Shown: positions 31,585 through 44,332, numbered from the stretch's first letter. The stretch is DNA of 64,000 nt from Symsagittifera roscoffensis (GCF_963678635.1 NC_087067.1:3040001-3104000), one strand, 5' to 3'. The notes: generated by a model from the sequence alone, not told the origin. Program-made: numbers and translations.

Positions 31585-34500
31585 TTACAAAATATTCAAA
31601 ATTCCGTTCGTTAGATCATTACCCAACAATCTACATCCAAACATGCGTTTAATCACTGCAGTTTCTGAACTAGCGTTGTGGACTTTCGTCAGATACGACT
31701 TCTTAAAAGCCGAGTAGTAATGATAAGGGTACAAGTCGCTGTTTCCGAGTGAAAACCCGGCAATGTCTGGTGGATTGGGACACAGAGATATCGCCATAAC
31801 CAGACCAATTAGCCCACTTGTTGCCCGAATTCTCTCATTTTTCAACAAATGATTCCTGATTTGAGAGCCCAGAAGAGGTGAAAGGAAAGTTATGTTGCTA
31901 TTTTGGTAAAATAACTTCATATCTCGATAAATTCTTCCAGTGGGTGGGTCTTTATAGACAGACTTCTGAATTCCAGAGAAATATTTGGCCTTCATTTTGT
32001 TGTATTTCTTTGGATTTATGTAGTAAAGGGGAGCTAAGAATTCTTTGGGGTACGTGAATATGTAGAGAACTTAGATTAGGCAGAAAGTCTAAATTTTTTT
32101 TAAAAAATATCACTGCAAGGCTGAAATAATCGACTAATTGACTACCTAGATTTAATAAAAAAATTGCAGGTGGTCATTTTTAGAAAAAAATTGTTTGTCA
32201 TTCACATCGTGTGTAACAAATTGAATTGATCCACCTGAATCAGTTTGAATAGGCGATCCGCAATTTGTTATCCGTCATTAATATCTCTAACTTAGTGAAC
32301 CAGGCGAATCTAAGATTTTCTCGAGGGCGGGGGGGGGGGGGGAGATTTTTGAAAAAAATAGGTCAAAGAGAACCACTCCCTTTCAAAATTAGTGGTAAAA
32401 TTAAAGGCCCCTTCAAAATTAGTAAAACTAAAGGCGCCTTTAGAAAAAAGTAGGGTTGGTCGGCCTCAAATTGATGTCAAAATAATACCAATAGGGGGAC
32501 GCTTTGGTCGGTGAGGGGTCAAATCCCTGAGGGGGTGCGTCCGTCCCCCCTTAATCCGCGCCTGATCCGTTGTTATGCTTATCTGTAATAAAAAGAATCC
32601 GTAATTACTGAAAAGGATTCTTGAAAGTGAACTCAACATTATAATTATGCTTGAGTTTCTGCCTTGATCCGCCTGGTCTTTGCGTCCGTTTCGGATGGCG
32701 TCTCGTATGGTGGAAAAGTAAGTCGTGTAGAAACTGATCTTGGACCCGACTGCGTGTCGGTGTGAGTACACGGGCGCGTTGTTGAAGCGGAAAACGTAGT
32801 CGTAATTGTCGATGAGGGATGACACGTTTTTCTGAAATTGCAGTTTTTTTAATTCCAACTTTATAGGCGGATGTAAGGTAGCAGATGCCTCCTTCTCAAG
32901 ACTTTGACCCTATTATAATTTTTTTTATAAGGTTTTTCCTGGACTATCTAGAGGAACCAATTTTTTTGTTTGTTTTAAGTTCGAACAAATCGAATTTGCG
33001 GTTCAGCCGAATTGATTATCCATGCAACCCTCATTTCGCCCTCGGAGTAAATATTTTCACCTTGCTTTTTTCCTCTTGCTTACTATTGTACATCATTCTA
33101 TTTTGGTCAACCAAATTTTGTTGATATAACACAATAGGTGGTAGGTTCAATTCCAATAGCTGGATTGCTTTTTTTTTGTCGAAAGAAGTGTAAAATTTGA
33201 ATGTTTGAATAGTATTTCATTTGGCAGAGTAATGTATTTACAAAAACTAACTTAGTAGTAATACAACTGATTGAAAATGAAGTGAATATGTTATGTATTA
33301 TAGTTCTGAAATTTAAAACATGCACTATACTCAAAATTACCACCTATTGTAACAAATCACCAAAATTTTGAATCTTCCAAAGGCGATTTGTGTGCTATTA
33401 TACTCTAATTTTGTTGGTGAGAAGAATCAAGGATAGCCGGTTGCTGTGCAAGTAGCACAGAATGTTCCCACCGCATACATAAAAATCAAGAAAAAGCTTC
33501 GGTTTTTTTGCGTGATGTGAAAGGAGAACTAAACTTTGTGTGGAAAATTGACAACAATTGTATTCAAAAATTGAATAACAAACAAAACCTTTTTATATTT
33601 TTTTGCGCAAAAATTTTTAAGGTTGCTTAAAACTTTTTCGGCCAAGGTAGCGTTAAGTGAATCAAATAAAACTAGTTTAAATTTTAGTGAAATCAAATTT
33701 TCTTAGCCGAAACGAGCAATTTTTATATAAAAAACGTAACTCGATTGCTTTACTTGCTCGATATTAACTTTTAACTCAAAAGTTTTAAGCCGGTTTCTTC
33801 TCAACACTGGGATAACTTTTGAAAAATTAACTATGAGTCGTTGAAATTGCGACTGAAAGGGCTTCAAAATGATTTATCACTCGACCTATGATTTTTTATG
33901 GTACCTGCTGGCGCGAATCTAGGAATTTCTCGAGGACTTTCAAAAAACGTGGACTTTCAAAAAACTCAAAAAACGTGGACTCTCAAAAAACGTGGACTTT
34001 CTCGAGGACTTTCAAAAAATCAAAATTTTGTCTACCTTTTTTTTAGGTCGACCAAATTGATTTTCTGGGCTCTATCAAATCACTATAAAGACCGTAATTT
34101 GAACAAATTTTCTGCGCCGCAGGCAAGTTTTTTAAATAAGGCCAAAAATAGCGTGCGCGCCCCCCTCAAAATAAGTAAAGATTGGCGCCCAAGGCGCTTT
34201 TAGAAAAATTTCAAGGTCACTCAGCCAAAAATGAATATCTCAAAATAGTACATAGAAAAGAAGCGTCCACCCCTCCCCCCCACCTTAAATCAGCTACTGG
34301 GTACCTGAACTTGCGTAGGAAAAAAATTTAAAAAATATAGAACACACTCGAAAAAACGTTTCTGCTCATTTACAATAGTAGGAACAATAAAAGAGCACCA
34401 AAACTGTACCCTGGATAGAATGCCGGATGAGCCGACCACTACACAGGTGGCGTTTGCGGACAGTTTTGGCAGAGGGGCACTGTCCACTTCCGACAACACT

Positions 34501-35191
34501 TCCAACATTGTGTCAAAGGTCAAGTTGGTCAGGCCAAAGGGCATTCCCCTAAAAGTATATTGTATATATTGGCGCCCATGGCGCCTTTAGAAAAATTTTA
34601 GGGTCAGACGGCCAAAAATGGATTTCTTAAAAAGTACCAAAGGTGGGACCCTTTGGGTCGGCAAGGGGTCGAATCCCTGAGGGGGAAGACGTCCGCCCCC
34701 CTTGCCCCCCCCCCCATCGTTCGTTCAAAAGTTCTTTCAAAAGACCTTCAGACACACTAAAGGGAACTCGGGAGTTCGGAATTTTCTCTGCTTTGATTTG
34801 ATATGAGCAGTGTTTTTTGGCCTTTTGAGATATTTGACTTGCGTTTAATTTGCGCTCAATTTTCCACAAACCTTTCGTCAAAGTGATGAGAATGGTTGAT
34901 AGTGTCTTTCGACAGTCTAAACAGATCGAAGTTGTTGAAGTAATCAGGAAAGAATTCGCGGCAAATATCCGGCACTGGCTCTAAGCCGAAAACGTCGTCC
35001 ACAATTTCTTCGGCCTGGAAGACCTGGAATTTTGCTAGCGGAGTTCGAGCGAGCTGGCCGTTATGTTGCGCAACTAGCTCTGCACGATTCAAAATGAGTT
35101 GAAAAACCTTTATAAGAAAAATTACAGCACCAAATTTGACAAATCGATGTAGAAAGTATTTGATTTTCATCATTAAATAAATGAAAGGCAA
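31585..35191 (-). CDS. GT29 family sialyltransferase, ST3Gal-like
   Basis: Four exons on -: 35191-34872, 34548-34410, 32831-32609, 32033-31585. Junction phases agree and give 376 residues. Residues 14-34 form a hydrophobic signal anchor after a short basic tail, as expected for a type II Golgi enzyme. Sialylmotif L starts at Cys142 (CVVVGSSGIL) and continues as IDNYDYVFRFNNAPV and VGSK. Sialylmotif S is TSGLIGLVMAISLCPNPPDI (from about 299) with its Cys312. Motif III is YHYY (331-334), and motif VS is HNASSE (His346, Glu351). The two Cys form the conserved disulfide in this family. The enzyme should transfer sialic acid from CMP-sialic acid to glycans. PFGL before motif L and the IDxYD/VGSK pattern favour the ST3Gal branch, but linkage specificity cannot be read from sequence. 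SSG replaces the usual N-S/G-G of motif L. Length is normal. Confidence 0.9.
32310..32570 (+). mobile_element. GGCGGATCTAGG-family element (intron 3 of the GT29 gene)
   Basis: CTAAGATTTTCTCGAGGGCG with a G13 run at one side, and TCAAATCCCTGAGGGGGTGC with TTAATCCGCGCCTG at the other. The centre is shortened. It lies on the strand opposite to the gene. Confidence 0.6.
33122..33358. mobile_element. MITE, second copy of the CAATAGGTGGTA family (intron 3 of GT29 gene)
   Basis: ACACAATAGGTGGTA at the left and AAAATTACCACCTATTGTAA at the right, with an interior matching 20914-21218. Ends TTGATAT and AAATCA extend the inverted repeat. Confidence 0.75.
33441..33475 (-). repeat. Hairpin module, complementary orientation
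   Basis: CCGGTTGCTGTGCAAGTAGC followed by ACAGAATGTTCC is the complement of the module at 10180 and 10566. It is preceded by CAAGGATA, as in the 10180 copy (complement TATCCTTG). Confidence 0.5.
33905..34298 (+). mobile_element. GGCGGATCTAGG-family element with internal tandem duplication
   Basis: After GCGAATCTAGGAATTTCTCG, a unit AAAAAACGTGGACT(T/C)TC is repeated three times. The rest follows the family order (GTCGACC, TCTGCGCCGCAGGC, ACCTTAAATCAGCTACTG). Confidence 0.6.
34571..34722 (+). mobile_element. Half copy of the GGCGGATCTAGG family (intron 1 of GT29 gene)
   Basis: Has GGCGCCCATGGCGCC, CCTTTGGGTCGGCAAGGGG, GTCGAATCCCTGAGGG and a C-rich end. The CAGGGGCGGATC end is missing. Confidence 0.6.
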
Positions 35192-35937
35192 AATTTTATG
35201 TGTGATTTTTAAACATTACTAATTTTGATTCATAACAATGGGAGGTAATCAGTTACCGTAAAAATCAGCTGCTAATCGATATTCATGGAAATTTTGTCAG
35301 ACGCACAGCAATTTTTATTATATGTTTGCCGAGAGAAAAAATCTGATCAACATTTTAATTTTTTCTTCATTAGTAAAAAAAATCTATTTCAAAAAGAAAA
35401 AAGAGTCACTAGATCAAAGAAAATATCAAATGCGTGCGGGCGATCAGTCTATTGCTGCACAATTTCGGTAGCTGTTTTGCCGATTTCTCTAAAAGTTAAC
35501 TTTTTGGCCCCAAAAGACATTTCTTCAGGAATCTTTAGAATGCAACTTTTAATCTTTAAACCATTTCGAGGGCAGCAAAAAAATGTTTTGATCAGCAATC
35601 TCAAGTTTTTTTTGATCCGCCAAAACAAAAGAGTGACCATATTTAATGTTTGACAAATTGTTTGCCATAGAATTGGATTCAAGTAAAAATAAAAGTAAAA
35701 ACTTTGGGTCTCAAAACATCCATTTTAGAAGAAAAATCTGTTTTTTTTTTCCAGGCTGATATATCCTAAATTGGAGAAAGAAACTTACAAATTGATAGTG
35801 TTTTCAAGCCAATATTTAAAAGCGAAGTAGATGAACATTTTTTTTGACCACGTGACATTTGAACAACCGAATTGCCTTCATATGATTTCGACCAACACAA
35901 AGAATTTTGATTAATTGCCTTACATGATAAGACCTAA
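35192..35937. other. Upstream flank of the GT29 gene
   Basis: AT-rich DNA that should carry the GT29 promoter on -. I see no convincing TATA box or initiator, and the short ORFs here have no recognisable motif. Confidence 0.4.
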
Positions 35938-36901
35938 CCGCACTCAGTAAAAAGAGACAAAATATCGTACTTTTAGCAAAATTATAACTAATTATAAGAG
36001 CCAATTTTTGATGTTTGAGCGATTTATAATCCATTATAATGATATTATTTTTGTTGACATTTCAATAAATTATAATCAATAGTAATTGATTACAATTTTT
36101 CCGAAAATCTCTTATCATCTATTATAATAGATTATAATCCTATTTACTATCAAAATATTATCTCATACAAAAAATCAATTCAATTGGACTATAGTTTAGC
36201 TATTCTGCATGAAAACACAGTAAAAATCAAATTTAATGTAAGTTTAAGCTATAAACAGGGGCGGATCTAGGACTTTCTCGGGGGTTTTCAAAAAAATTTC
36301 GATAATTTTGTCGACCTTTTTTTTAAGTTGACCAAATTGATTTTATGAGCACTTCTAACTCCCTATAGAGACCCCATTTTGATCAAACTTTCTGCGCCGC
36401 AGGCAAAATTATGAAAAAACAGGCCAAAAAAGGCGTTTTTAGACAATTATGAAAAAACAGGCCAAAAAAGGCGTTTTTAGATAAAAAAGGCGTTTTTAGC
36501 ACCGTCACCAAAAATATATATATCTCAAGATAATTCAAAGGGGGAAACCCCAGCCCCCGCCTCTATGACCACCCCTGGCTTTAAGCGCAAGTATATAGTA
36601 TCATTTAGTTCGGTAACCAACTGAAAAGCACACAAAACAAAACAAAAATAAAACGAAATGAAGCGATGACACAATTAATGAATAATAAATGGATTATAAT
36701 TCAATAAAATTTGAAAAAATCTTGTTCAAAAAAAATCGATTATAATCGATTATAAACGATTATAATGATTTATATTCTTTCGAAAAATGGTAACTTTATA
36801 ATTCATTTTTAATCATCTATAGTCAATTCTTTTTGAAATTTCCGGAGACTGACGATAAAAACCCATTATAATCTTTTATTTTCTTTTTTTACTGAGTGCG
36901 G
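35938..36901. mobile_element. 964-bp inverted-repeat element (CCGCACTCAGTAAAAA ends) with a nested insertion
   Basis: CCGCACTCAGTAAAAA at 35938 is matched by TTTTTACTGAGTGCGG ending at 36901. The interior is extremely AT-rich, with many ATTATAAT and GATTATAATC palindromes. A different element (36256-36577) is inserted inside, which makes this one older. A diverged relative of its right part lies at 48240-48425. Confidence 0.7.
36256..36577 (+). mobile_element. GGCGGATCTAGG-family element nested in the 964-bp element
   Basis: It starts CAGGGGCGGATCTAGG and ends CCACCCCTG. A segment of about 40 bp (ATTATGAAAAAACAGGCC and GGCGTTTTTAGA) is tandemly repeated inside. No ORF. Confidence 0.7.
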
Positions 36902-37002
36902 GTACCCGTGTAGTCAGTCAGAGCTCATTCGAAAAAATGAAATGAAATAAATTCTCAAAAAAAGAAATTTTCGATGAACTGAATACATCTGGGAGGGGGC
37001 TG

Positions 37003-37108
37003 GGTTGGTTTATGATTGCTTAAGTAATAAAACTTTAGAAAGTTTTTTAAATAATTTACACAGGTCAAAACAGATTTAGAAGAGCAAGTTGTCTGGCTGA
37101 TCGAACTT
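37003..37108. repeat. Diverged end piece of the 1.4-kb tandem unit
   Basis: GGTTGGTTTATGATTGC, GGTCAAAACAGATTTAGAAG and AGCAAGTTGTCTGGCTGA correspond to 39357-39470, the end of unit 1. It is followed by 930 bp of other DNA before unit 1 starts. Confidence 0.6.
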
Positions 37109-38040
37109 GATCTATCTTAAACTGTTGTCCAGGCAAGAAATGTCAATTTTATTTGACTTTAAATTGTTTTCAGCAATTTTGCTGAAATTTTCAAAAAACA
37201 AGAGGGGTAGAAAAATTTTGGAATTCATTTAAAAGTTTCAGAACAAACGTTTTGAGATAAAAAGGTGATTTAAGAAGTGCAGCAAAAGACAAAAGTAAAG
37301 TAGCAAATTTTACTTGAGAATTCGTCCCATGGAAACCATCTCTCCCCCATAAATAGACTAATTCCACAACATCCTCCCTTAAAATAAATGACAAATTCCA
37401 GCAGTCAAGCCTGCATGATCTATGCTCAAATGTGATTGGCTGCAATTTATGGCTGTTCACCAAGTAGAATTTCTCCCTTTTTTATTTAGGGCGAGATATT
37501 ATTTTGGGTCCAAGAGTTCGAGTTTAGAAATTCTTTTATTATTCTGTTTTTCAATAGAGTCTAAATACAGGTTTAAAAACTGTAACCAGGATAACACCAA
37601 TCGAATTCAATATTTTCTGTTTGTCATCCATATAATTTTCATCTCAATCATGCTTTACGTTATACATGGTTCTACAGTAGCCATGTTTTTTTTTCGTTTT
37701 GTATATTAAGAGATTTCTGTGCTTATAAGTAGACTGATTCATGAGACGGTAACAAAGCACATGCTCGATTACATGTTATCTCAAATATTTGTTGCGGAAT
37801 TCGTGATCAAATTTCGGCCATGGCGGCATGCCGTTTCAAAAATACGACAAACCGGAATCCAAAACATCCTAATTTGCGACAAAGTCTCCGAAACCCATGA
37901 TTTTTAGAAAAAAAAATTGTGAAACGTTTGTGCATCGAATCCGCAATGGCGTTTCACAGAATCCGTGGATTATAACAACGATTGTAAAATAAATGCAAAT
38001 GTAAAATAAATCAACTTTTGTGGTGCACTGTTTTTTTTAT
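37109..38040. other. Sequence separating the repeat end piece from the tandem array
   Basis: No gene, splice-supported exon or strong repeat seen. It may be an insertion into the array or the old flank of the array. Confidence 0.4.
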
Positions 38041-40885
38041 AATCACTGAATGTCACCAAAAATTACCCCAAATCTTCTAGTGCAAAATGCAGTTATTGGT
38101 TAGAATGAAGCCAATAACTGTACGTCAGTTCATTTTTGATTAAAATTAACCAAAGCATTTGTCGTCACTTGCTTTGGCTAATTTTACTGAATCAATCATG
38201 ATTTAACGCATTGTTATGCCTATTTTACTTTTTTCAATTGTTAAGCAAAAACGGGAAGTTCAGTAAGCACTTCAATCATATAATACTTACACTGATTATG
38301 TCTGTTTTTACTTCAATTTTTTTTCCAAAAGTACATGAGAATTTGTTTTTTCAGAAACTAATGTTCAGGTAAAATCAGACGTTATCAATTTTTGCTGAAA
38401 TTAGATTTTGATGGCGAATTGACAAAAAATATTACATGCCAAGTTGCTGATTTTACTGTTGATTTTCAAATGTTTTGTCCAATGAAAAGAAAGAACTATA
38501 AACTTCAGATATTTTTTAATTCTATCATATTTTTAAGTTGTGCAAAATATTTTAGTTTGGTTTGCATAAACATTTTCATTATAAAGTTTGATCTAAATTC
38601 CAGGCGTTATCTGAATTGATTGAAAATTAGTTGAAATTTTTTATGTAATTGTTCCGACTTTCGATGCGAAAGTAACGGAATATTTGTGTTCTGGGTGGGT
38701 TTTTTTTTCTTCAGACAAATTTCGACTTGTTAACTAGCCATTTTTGACGGATTTTTTTTATATCATTCAAAAGTTATTGTTGTCCTGAGCTCAAATTTGA
38801 AAAGATATTTCACCTGTGATCGTTTTTCGTAAAGTTTTGGGGGTTTAAAGATTGCCATTTTGGCCAATTTGAGACAATTAACGCGCAATATACTTCGCGC
38901 TATTAACGCGTAAGCGGAGAGTTAATCTGTCTTAAAATTGTTCCAAATTGGTAGAAAGAAGCTTAGCTTATTTGTCATAATTGATTTGTTAAAAGGAGCT
39001 CAATCTATCTTTTTGTACTTTATAGGGAAGATTTTGATAAAAATTACTCAAATTTATTGATATCCATTTCTTTGTATTGATATCATTTTCATATCTCAAA
39101 GAAAAATAATCGCAGTTGTCAGGCAGACTTTAGTTTGTACAAAGCAAGGATTGCTTAAACATGTTTTGGTTTGATATTTTGGGCTTTTTTCAATCAAAAA
39201 AGATTTTCATCTTCACTTTAACTATTGTTCAAAAATTTGTTTGAAAGATTGTTTGACTAGAAAAATGTTTACAAAATTTGAACTTCAGGAAATGTTTTTT
39301 TTTAAAATCATTTTGTCGATTTTCATGTCAGTAAGAACTTTGAGTTTGAATAGATCCAGTAGGGGACGGGGTTGGCTTATGATTGCCTGAGTTTTCAGAG
39401 TAGAAACTTTCTAAAATAATTAACAGAAGTCAAAACAGATTTAGTAGAGCAAGTTTTCCGGCTGACCAAAGTAATCACTTAATGTCACCAAAAATTACCC
39501 CAAATTTTCTAGTGCAAAATGCAGTAATTGGTTAGAATAAAACCAATAACTTTACGTCAGTTCATTTTTGATTAAAATGAGTCAAAGCATTTGTCATCAC
39601 TTGCTTTGGCTAATTTTACTGAATCAATCATGATTTAACCCATGGTTATGCCTATTTCACTTTTTCTATTGTTGAGCAAAAACGGGAAGTTCATAATACT
39701 TACACTGAGTATGCCTGTTTTTACTTCAATTTTTTTTCCAAAAGTACATGAGAATTTGTTTTTTCAGAAACTAATGTTCAGGTAAAATCAGACGTTATCA
39801 ATTTTTGCTGAAATTAGATTTTGATGGCGAATTGACAAAAAATATTACATGCCAAATTGCTGATTTTACTGTTGATTTTCAAATGTTTTGTCCAATGAAA
39901 AGAAAGAACTATAAACTTCAGATATTTTTTAATTCTATCATATTTTTAAGTTGTGCAAAATATTTTAGTTTGGTTTGCATAAACATTTTCATTATAAAGT
40001 TTGATCTAAATTCCAGGCGTTATCTGAATTGATTGAAAATTAGTTGAAATTTTTTATGTAATTGTTCCGACTTTCGATGCGAAAGTAACGGAATATTTGT
40101 GTTCTGGGTGGGTTTTTTTTTCTTCAGATAAATTTCGACTTGTTAACTAGCCATTTTTGACGGATTTTTTTTATATCATTCAAAAGTTATTGTTGTCCTG
40201 AGCTCAAATTTGAAAAGATATTTCACCTGTGATTGTTTTTCGTAAAGTTTTGGGGGTTTAAAGATTGCCATTTTGGCCAATTTGAGACAATTAACGCGCA
40301 ATATACTTCGCGCTATTAACGCGTAAGCGGAGAGTTAATCTGTCTTAAAATTGTTCCAAATTGGTAGAAAGAAGCTTAGCTTATTTGTCATAATTGATTT
40401 GTTAAAAGGAGCTCAATCTATCTTTTTGTACTTTATAGGGAAGATTTTGATAAAAATTACTCAAATTTATTGATATCCATTTCTTTGTATTGATATCATT
40501 TTCATAGCTCAAAGAAAAATAATCGCAGTGGTCAGGCAGACTTTAGTTTGTACAAAGCAAGGATTGCTTAAACATGTTTTGGTTTGATATTTTGGGCTTT
40601 TTTCAATCAAAAAAGATCTTCATCTTCATTTTAACTATTGTTCAAAAATTTGTTTGAAAGGTTGTTTGACTAGAAAAATGTTTACAAAATTTGAACTTCA
40701 GGAAATGTTTTTTTTTTAAATCGTTTTGTCGATTTTCATGTCAGTAAGAACTTTGAGTTTGAATAGATCCAGTAGGGGACGGGGTTGGCTTATGATTGCC
40801 TGAGTTTTTAGAGTAGAAACTTTCTAAAATAATTAACAGAAGTCAAAACAGATTTAGTAGAGCAAGTTTTCCGGCTGACCAAAGT
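38041..40885. repeat. Tandem array of two complete units of about 1.42 kb, continuing into a third
   Basis: Units start AATCACT(G/T)AATGTCACC at about 38041, 39474 and 40886. Units 1 and 2 are almost identical. The third is more diverged and runs into the MULE. Each unit contains the MULE terminal sequence (TTGTTCCGACTTTCGATGCG at about 38651 and 40063) and the palindromic CGCG-rich motif AATATACTTCGCGCTATTAA. The 75-codon frames at 38392 and 39805 are copies of one repeat frame, without an ATG start and broken in unit 3, so not a gene. Confidence 0.85.
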
Positions 40886-43139
40886 AATCACTGAATGTCA
40901 CCAAAAATTACCCCAAATTTTCTAGTGCAAAATGCAGTAATTGGTTAGAATAAAACCAATAACTTTACGTCAGTTCATTTTTGATTAAAATGAGTCAAAG
41001 CATTTGTCGTCACTTGCTTTGGCTAATTTTACTGAATCAATCATGATTTAACCCATGGTTATGCCTATTTCACTTTTTCTATTGTTGAGCAAAAACGGGA
41101 AGTTCACTAAGCGCTTCAATCGAATAATACTTACACTGATTATGCCTGTTTTTACTTCAATTTTTTTTCCTAATGTGCAAGAGAATTTGTTTTTTCAGAA
41201 ACTAATGTTCAGGTAATCAGAAGTTATCAACTTTTGCCGAAATTAGGTTTTGGTGCCGAATTGACAAAAAATATTACATGCCAAATTGCTGGTTTTACTG
41301 CTGATTTACAAATCTTTTGTCCAATGAAATGAAAGAACTATAAACTGCAGATTTTTTAAAATTCTATCATTTTTTGAGCTGTGCAAAAAGTTTTAGTTTG
41401 GTTTGCGCAAACATTTTCATTAAAAAGTTTGATCTGAATTCCAGGCGTTATCTGAATTGATTGAAAATTAGTTGAAATATTTGATATAATTGTTCCGACT
41501 TTCGATACGAAAGTAACGGAATATTTGTGATCGGGTGGGTTTTTTTTCCTTCAGACAATTTTCGACTTTTTAACTAGCCATTTTTGACGGAATTTTTAAA
41601 TATCATTCAAAAAGTATTGTTGTCCTGAGCTTAAATTTGAAAAGATATTTCACCTGTGATCATTTTTTGTAAAGTTATGGGGGTTTGAAGATTGTCATTT
41701 TGGCTAAATTGGGTCTATTAACGCGCGATATATTTCGCGCTATTAACGCGTAAGCGGAGATTTAATTGGTCTTTAAAATCGTTTTTATATTTTAAATAAT
41801 TAAATAAGTTATTATATTTTATTATATCATTCCAATTTTAAAAGAGGAAAACTGACTCATGCAAATAAAATTTGTGCTCGGGTTGGGTTTTTTTTCTTCA
41901 GACAAATTTTGACTTTTTAACTAGGCATTTTTGACGGAAGTTTTATATATTTGTAAAGATATTTTATCTGTGATCATTTTTCGTAAAGTTATGGGGGTTT
42001 GAAGATTGCCATTTTGGCCAATTTGAGACAATTAACGCGCGATATATTTCGCGCTATTAACGCGTAAGCGGAGAGTTAATCCGTCTTAAAATCAATCCAA
42101 ATTGGTTGAAAGAAGCTTAATTGCCATAATTGATGTGTTAGAAGGAGCTAAATCTATCTCTTTGTACTTTATATGACGTGTGAGGGGATAATTTTGATAA
42201 AAATATTCAAATTTAAAAAGAAATTATTTTATTTTTTTATTTTTAATTTTTTAATGTCATTACTGCTTCATAAAATTTTAAAAGGCAGTCAAAACATTCA
42301 GGTTTTTGCCCTGATGCGACCAGTCTTGTTTCTTTATCGGTTTTATAGATTGCTTTTTTGTAAGAATAAACGTTGAAGTATGTAAGAAGATTCGTCCTTT
42401 TTAACTCTAAACAACTTAAAACCCTACAATTTCACTCCCTACTTTTTGTTGCCTTAGCAATTTAACATCACTACGTTTTAAAACAATTTCTATGACTTAA
42501 CACCGTTTTAATCCAATATGAAAAGAAAACTTACTTCAAAGGGGTTTTCGGTAACCATCAAAGAATTAAACGAGAGAATTTTTTGCCATTTAAAGCCAGA
42601 CAAATGCGCGCTACCTAGTTCGCGTAAGTTTTGAACAGAAATGACCTTGCAAATGATTTTAATGAAATGTTTCAAACAAAAATGAAATGACCTTGTCAAT
42701 ATTTTCAATGTATCATTCCAAAATGAACCAAAAACAAGCAATAATTCAATGACCTTCAAACGCACGCAAATATTTAGACGTCCTTTGACTAATATGGCCT
42801 AATTTTTTAGACATTTTCAGACGGTATAGAAATTTTAAAAAGGTTTGACCAATGCCAAAAGCCTAAAAATTATTATTTTTTTAGAATCATTCTCGAACTT
42901 AAACTTATGACCTGATCGCTTTGTCAGCTTTTTTTGAACTGTTGGCACATAAACGCAAAGCTAAAGGACTTGTCAGCCCGTAGTCCCAACCTAGCATCCC
43001 GAAAATAAAGGCGATTGGCCTGGGATTAAATTGCTAAGGCACGAGTCATGTTTTTGCGTTTAGTTACGTTTCTGGGAGTCAGCAAGGTAATTTCTCAATT
43101 GAACGTTTATAAAACGCGCGCAGCCGTTTTAAAAAGCCA

Positions 43140-43735
43140 GTAGAGCAAAAGTACAGACACAACTCGTCATTTTTCTCAATTATCTTGGGTTCTAAAAAAT
43201 TTCTGTCGCATACATTCTGAATTTCCTGAACGATCATGTTGGAAATAACTTTCACTGTTTGGCACCAAACTTTTTAAATAAGTAGAGCCAAAGTACAGAC
43301 ACAACTCGTCAATTTTCTCAAATTTCTTAATTTTCTCGGGTTCTGAAGAATTTCTGTCGCATACATTCTGAATTTCCTGAATGATCATGTCATAGGAATC
43401 GCCGATCTTTTCTTTTGTTTCGAATGCAAGGGATGGCAGCATTTTTAAAGCCAGTGTTAAATCGTGATTCGTTTCCTAGGTCATTTTCATACCAAATTCA
43501 TTAATTTTTTTCATGTAACTTTGGGATAGATGGAAAAAACAACTCAAAAAATGTGCTTCGGGGAATGATTTTTGGAAGGACTGAAGAGAAGCTTGCTCAA
43601 AATCTAAAACAATGTTTTCAGGCCGGCAGTTGGGTGCTTAATCATTTAAGGCCTGCATGAAGCGATTGTAGGTATTTTCGGTTTTGTTAGGAAGGAAGGC
43701 GTAAATGCAAGCTGGCGTAATGCCAGGTTGCTGAA
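43140..43735 (-). pseudogene. Duplicated internal piece of the MULE transposase, copy 1
   Basis: About 500 bp resembling 44112-44553 occur again here, offset by about 830 bp, plus a shorter third piece at 43140-43270. It encodes LPSLAFETKEKIGDSYDMII and repeats of the LPNKTENTY region in broken frames. So the transposase gene was partly duplicated inside the element before the 8.79-kb duplication, since both copies carry it. Confidence 0.75.
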
Positions 43736-43831
43736 ACAAAATTTTTAATGATTTAACACAAACTAGCTAACACTCTAAAAAACTACAAATCAGTTTTGTC
43801 TTCGTAAACGGACATTATGTTTTGTACTCTT

Positions 43832-44098
43832 TCATTTAATACTCGATACTTTTTTTTTCTTTTTTGTGAATGAACTTATGGCCACTCGAGGCATCAAAAA
43901 GTTGAGTTTTTTATGGAAGCGTCTTTTTGCATGGCTGCTCACTACTTTCCACATATTTGGGTGAGATCCGCTGAAATTTGATTGAATCCCGTAATGCCAT
44001 CCCTCGACAGCATTTGTTGTTCGAGCAATCCCCATCACGGCCGCATCTCGCTGGATCCAAAGGGAGGGTGGGAATGAAACTTCACGGTTTGGCACCAA
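43832..44098 (-). pseudogene. MULE transposase C-terminal catalytic region, copy 1
   Basis: SFPPSLWIQRDAAV, then ARTTNAVEGWHYGIQSNFSG and HPNMWKVV match the end of the MULE transposase, where the Glu of NAVEGWH lies near the third catalytic position. It is followed by a Lys-rich tail. Confidence 0.8.
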
Positions 44099-44332
44099 GC
44101 TTTTTATATAAGTAGAGCCAAATTACAGACACAACTTGTAAATTTTCTCAATTTTCTCGGAATCTAAAGAAAGTCTGTCGCATGCATTCTGAATTTCCTG
44201 AACGACCATGTCATAGGAATCGCCGATCTTTTCTCTTTTTTTCGAATGCAAGGGATGGCAGCATTTTTAAAGCCAGCGCTAAATCGTGATTCACTTCGTA
44301 GGTCAATTGCAGACCCGATTCATTAACTTTTC

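Noticed and set aside
34660-34690. GGGTCGAATCCC in the dispersed element as a SINE B box
   Set aside because: No A box at the right distance, and the element has CAG/CTG-type inverted ends with a target duplication of 10 bp, which fits a DNA element better.
38392-40032. Two almost identical 75-codon frames at 38392 and 39805
   Set aside because: They are copies of one repeat frame without an ATG start and are broken in the third unit.
42173-42376. Plus-strand 67-codon frame, also at 50966
   Set aside because: Lies inside the MULE on the strand opposite the transposase, with AT-rich composition only and no motif.
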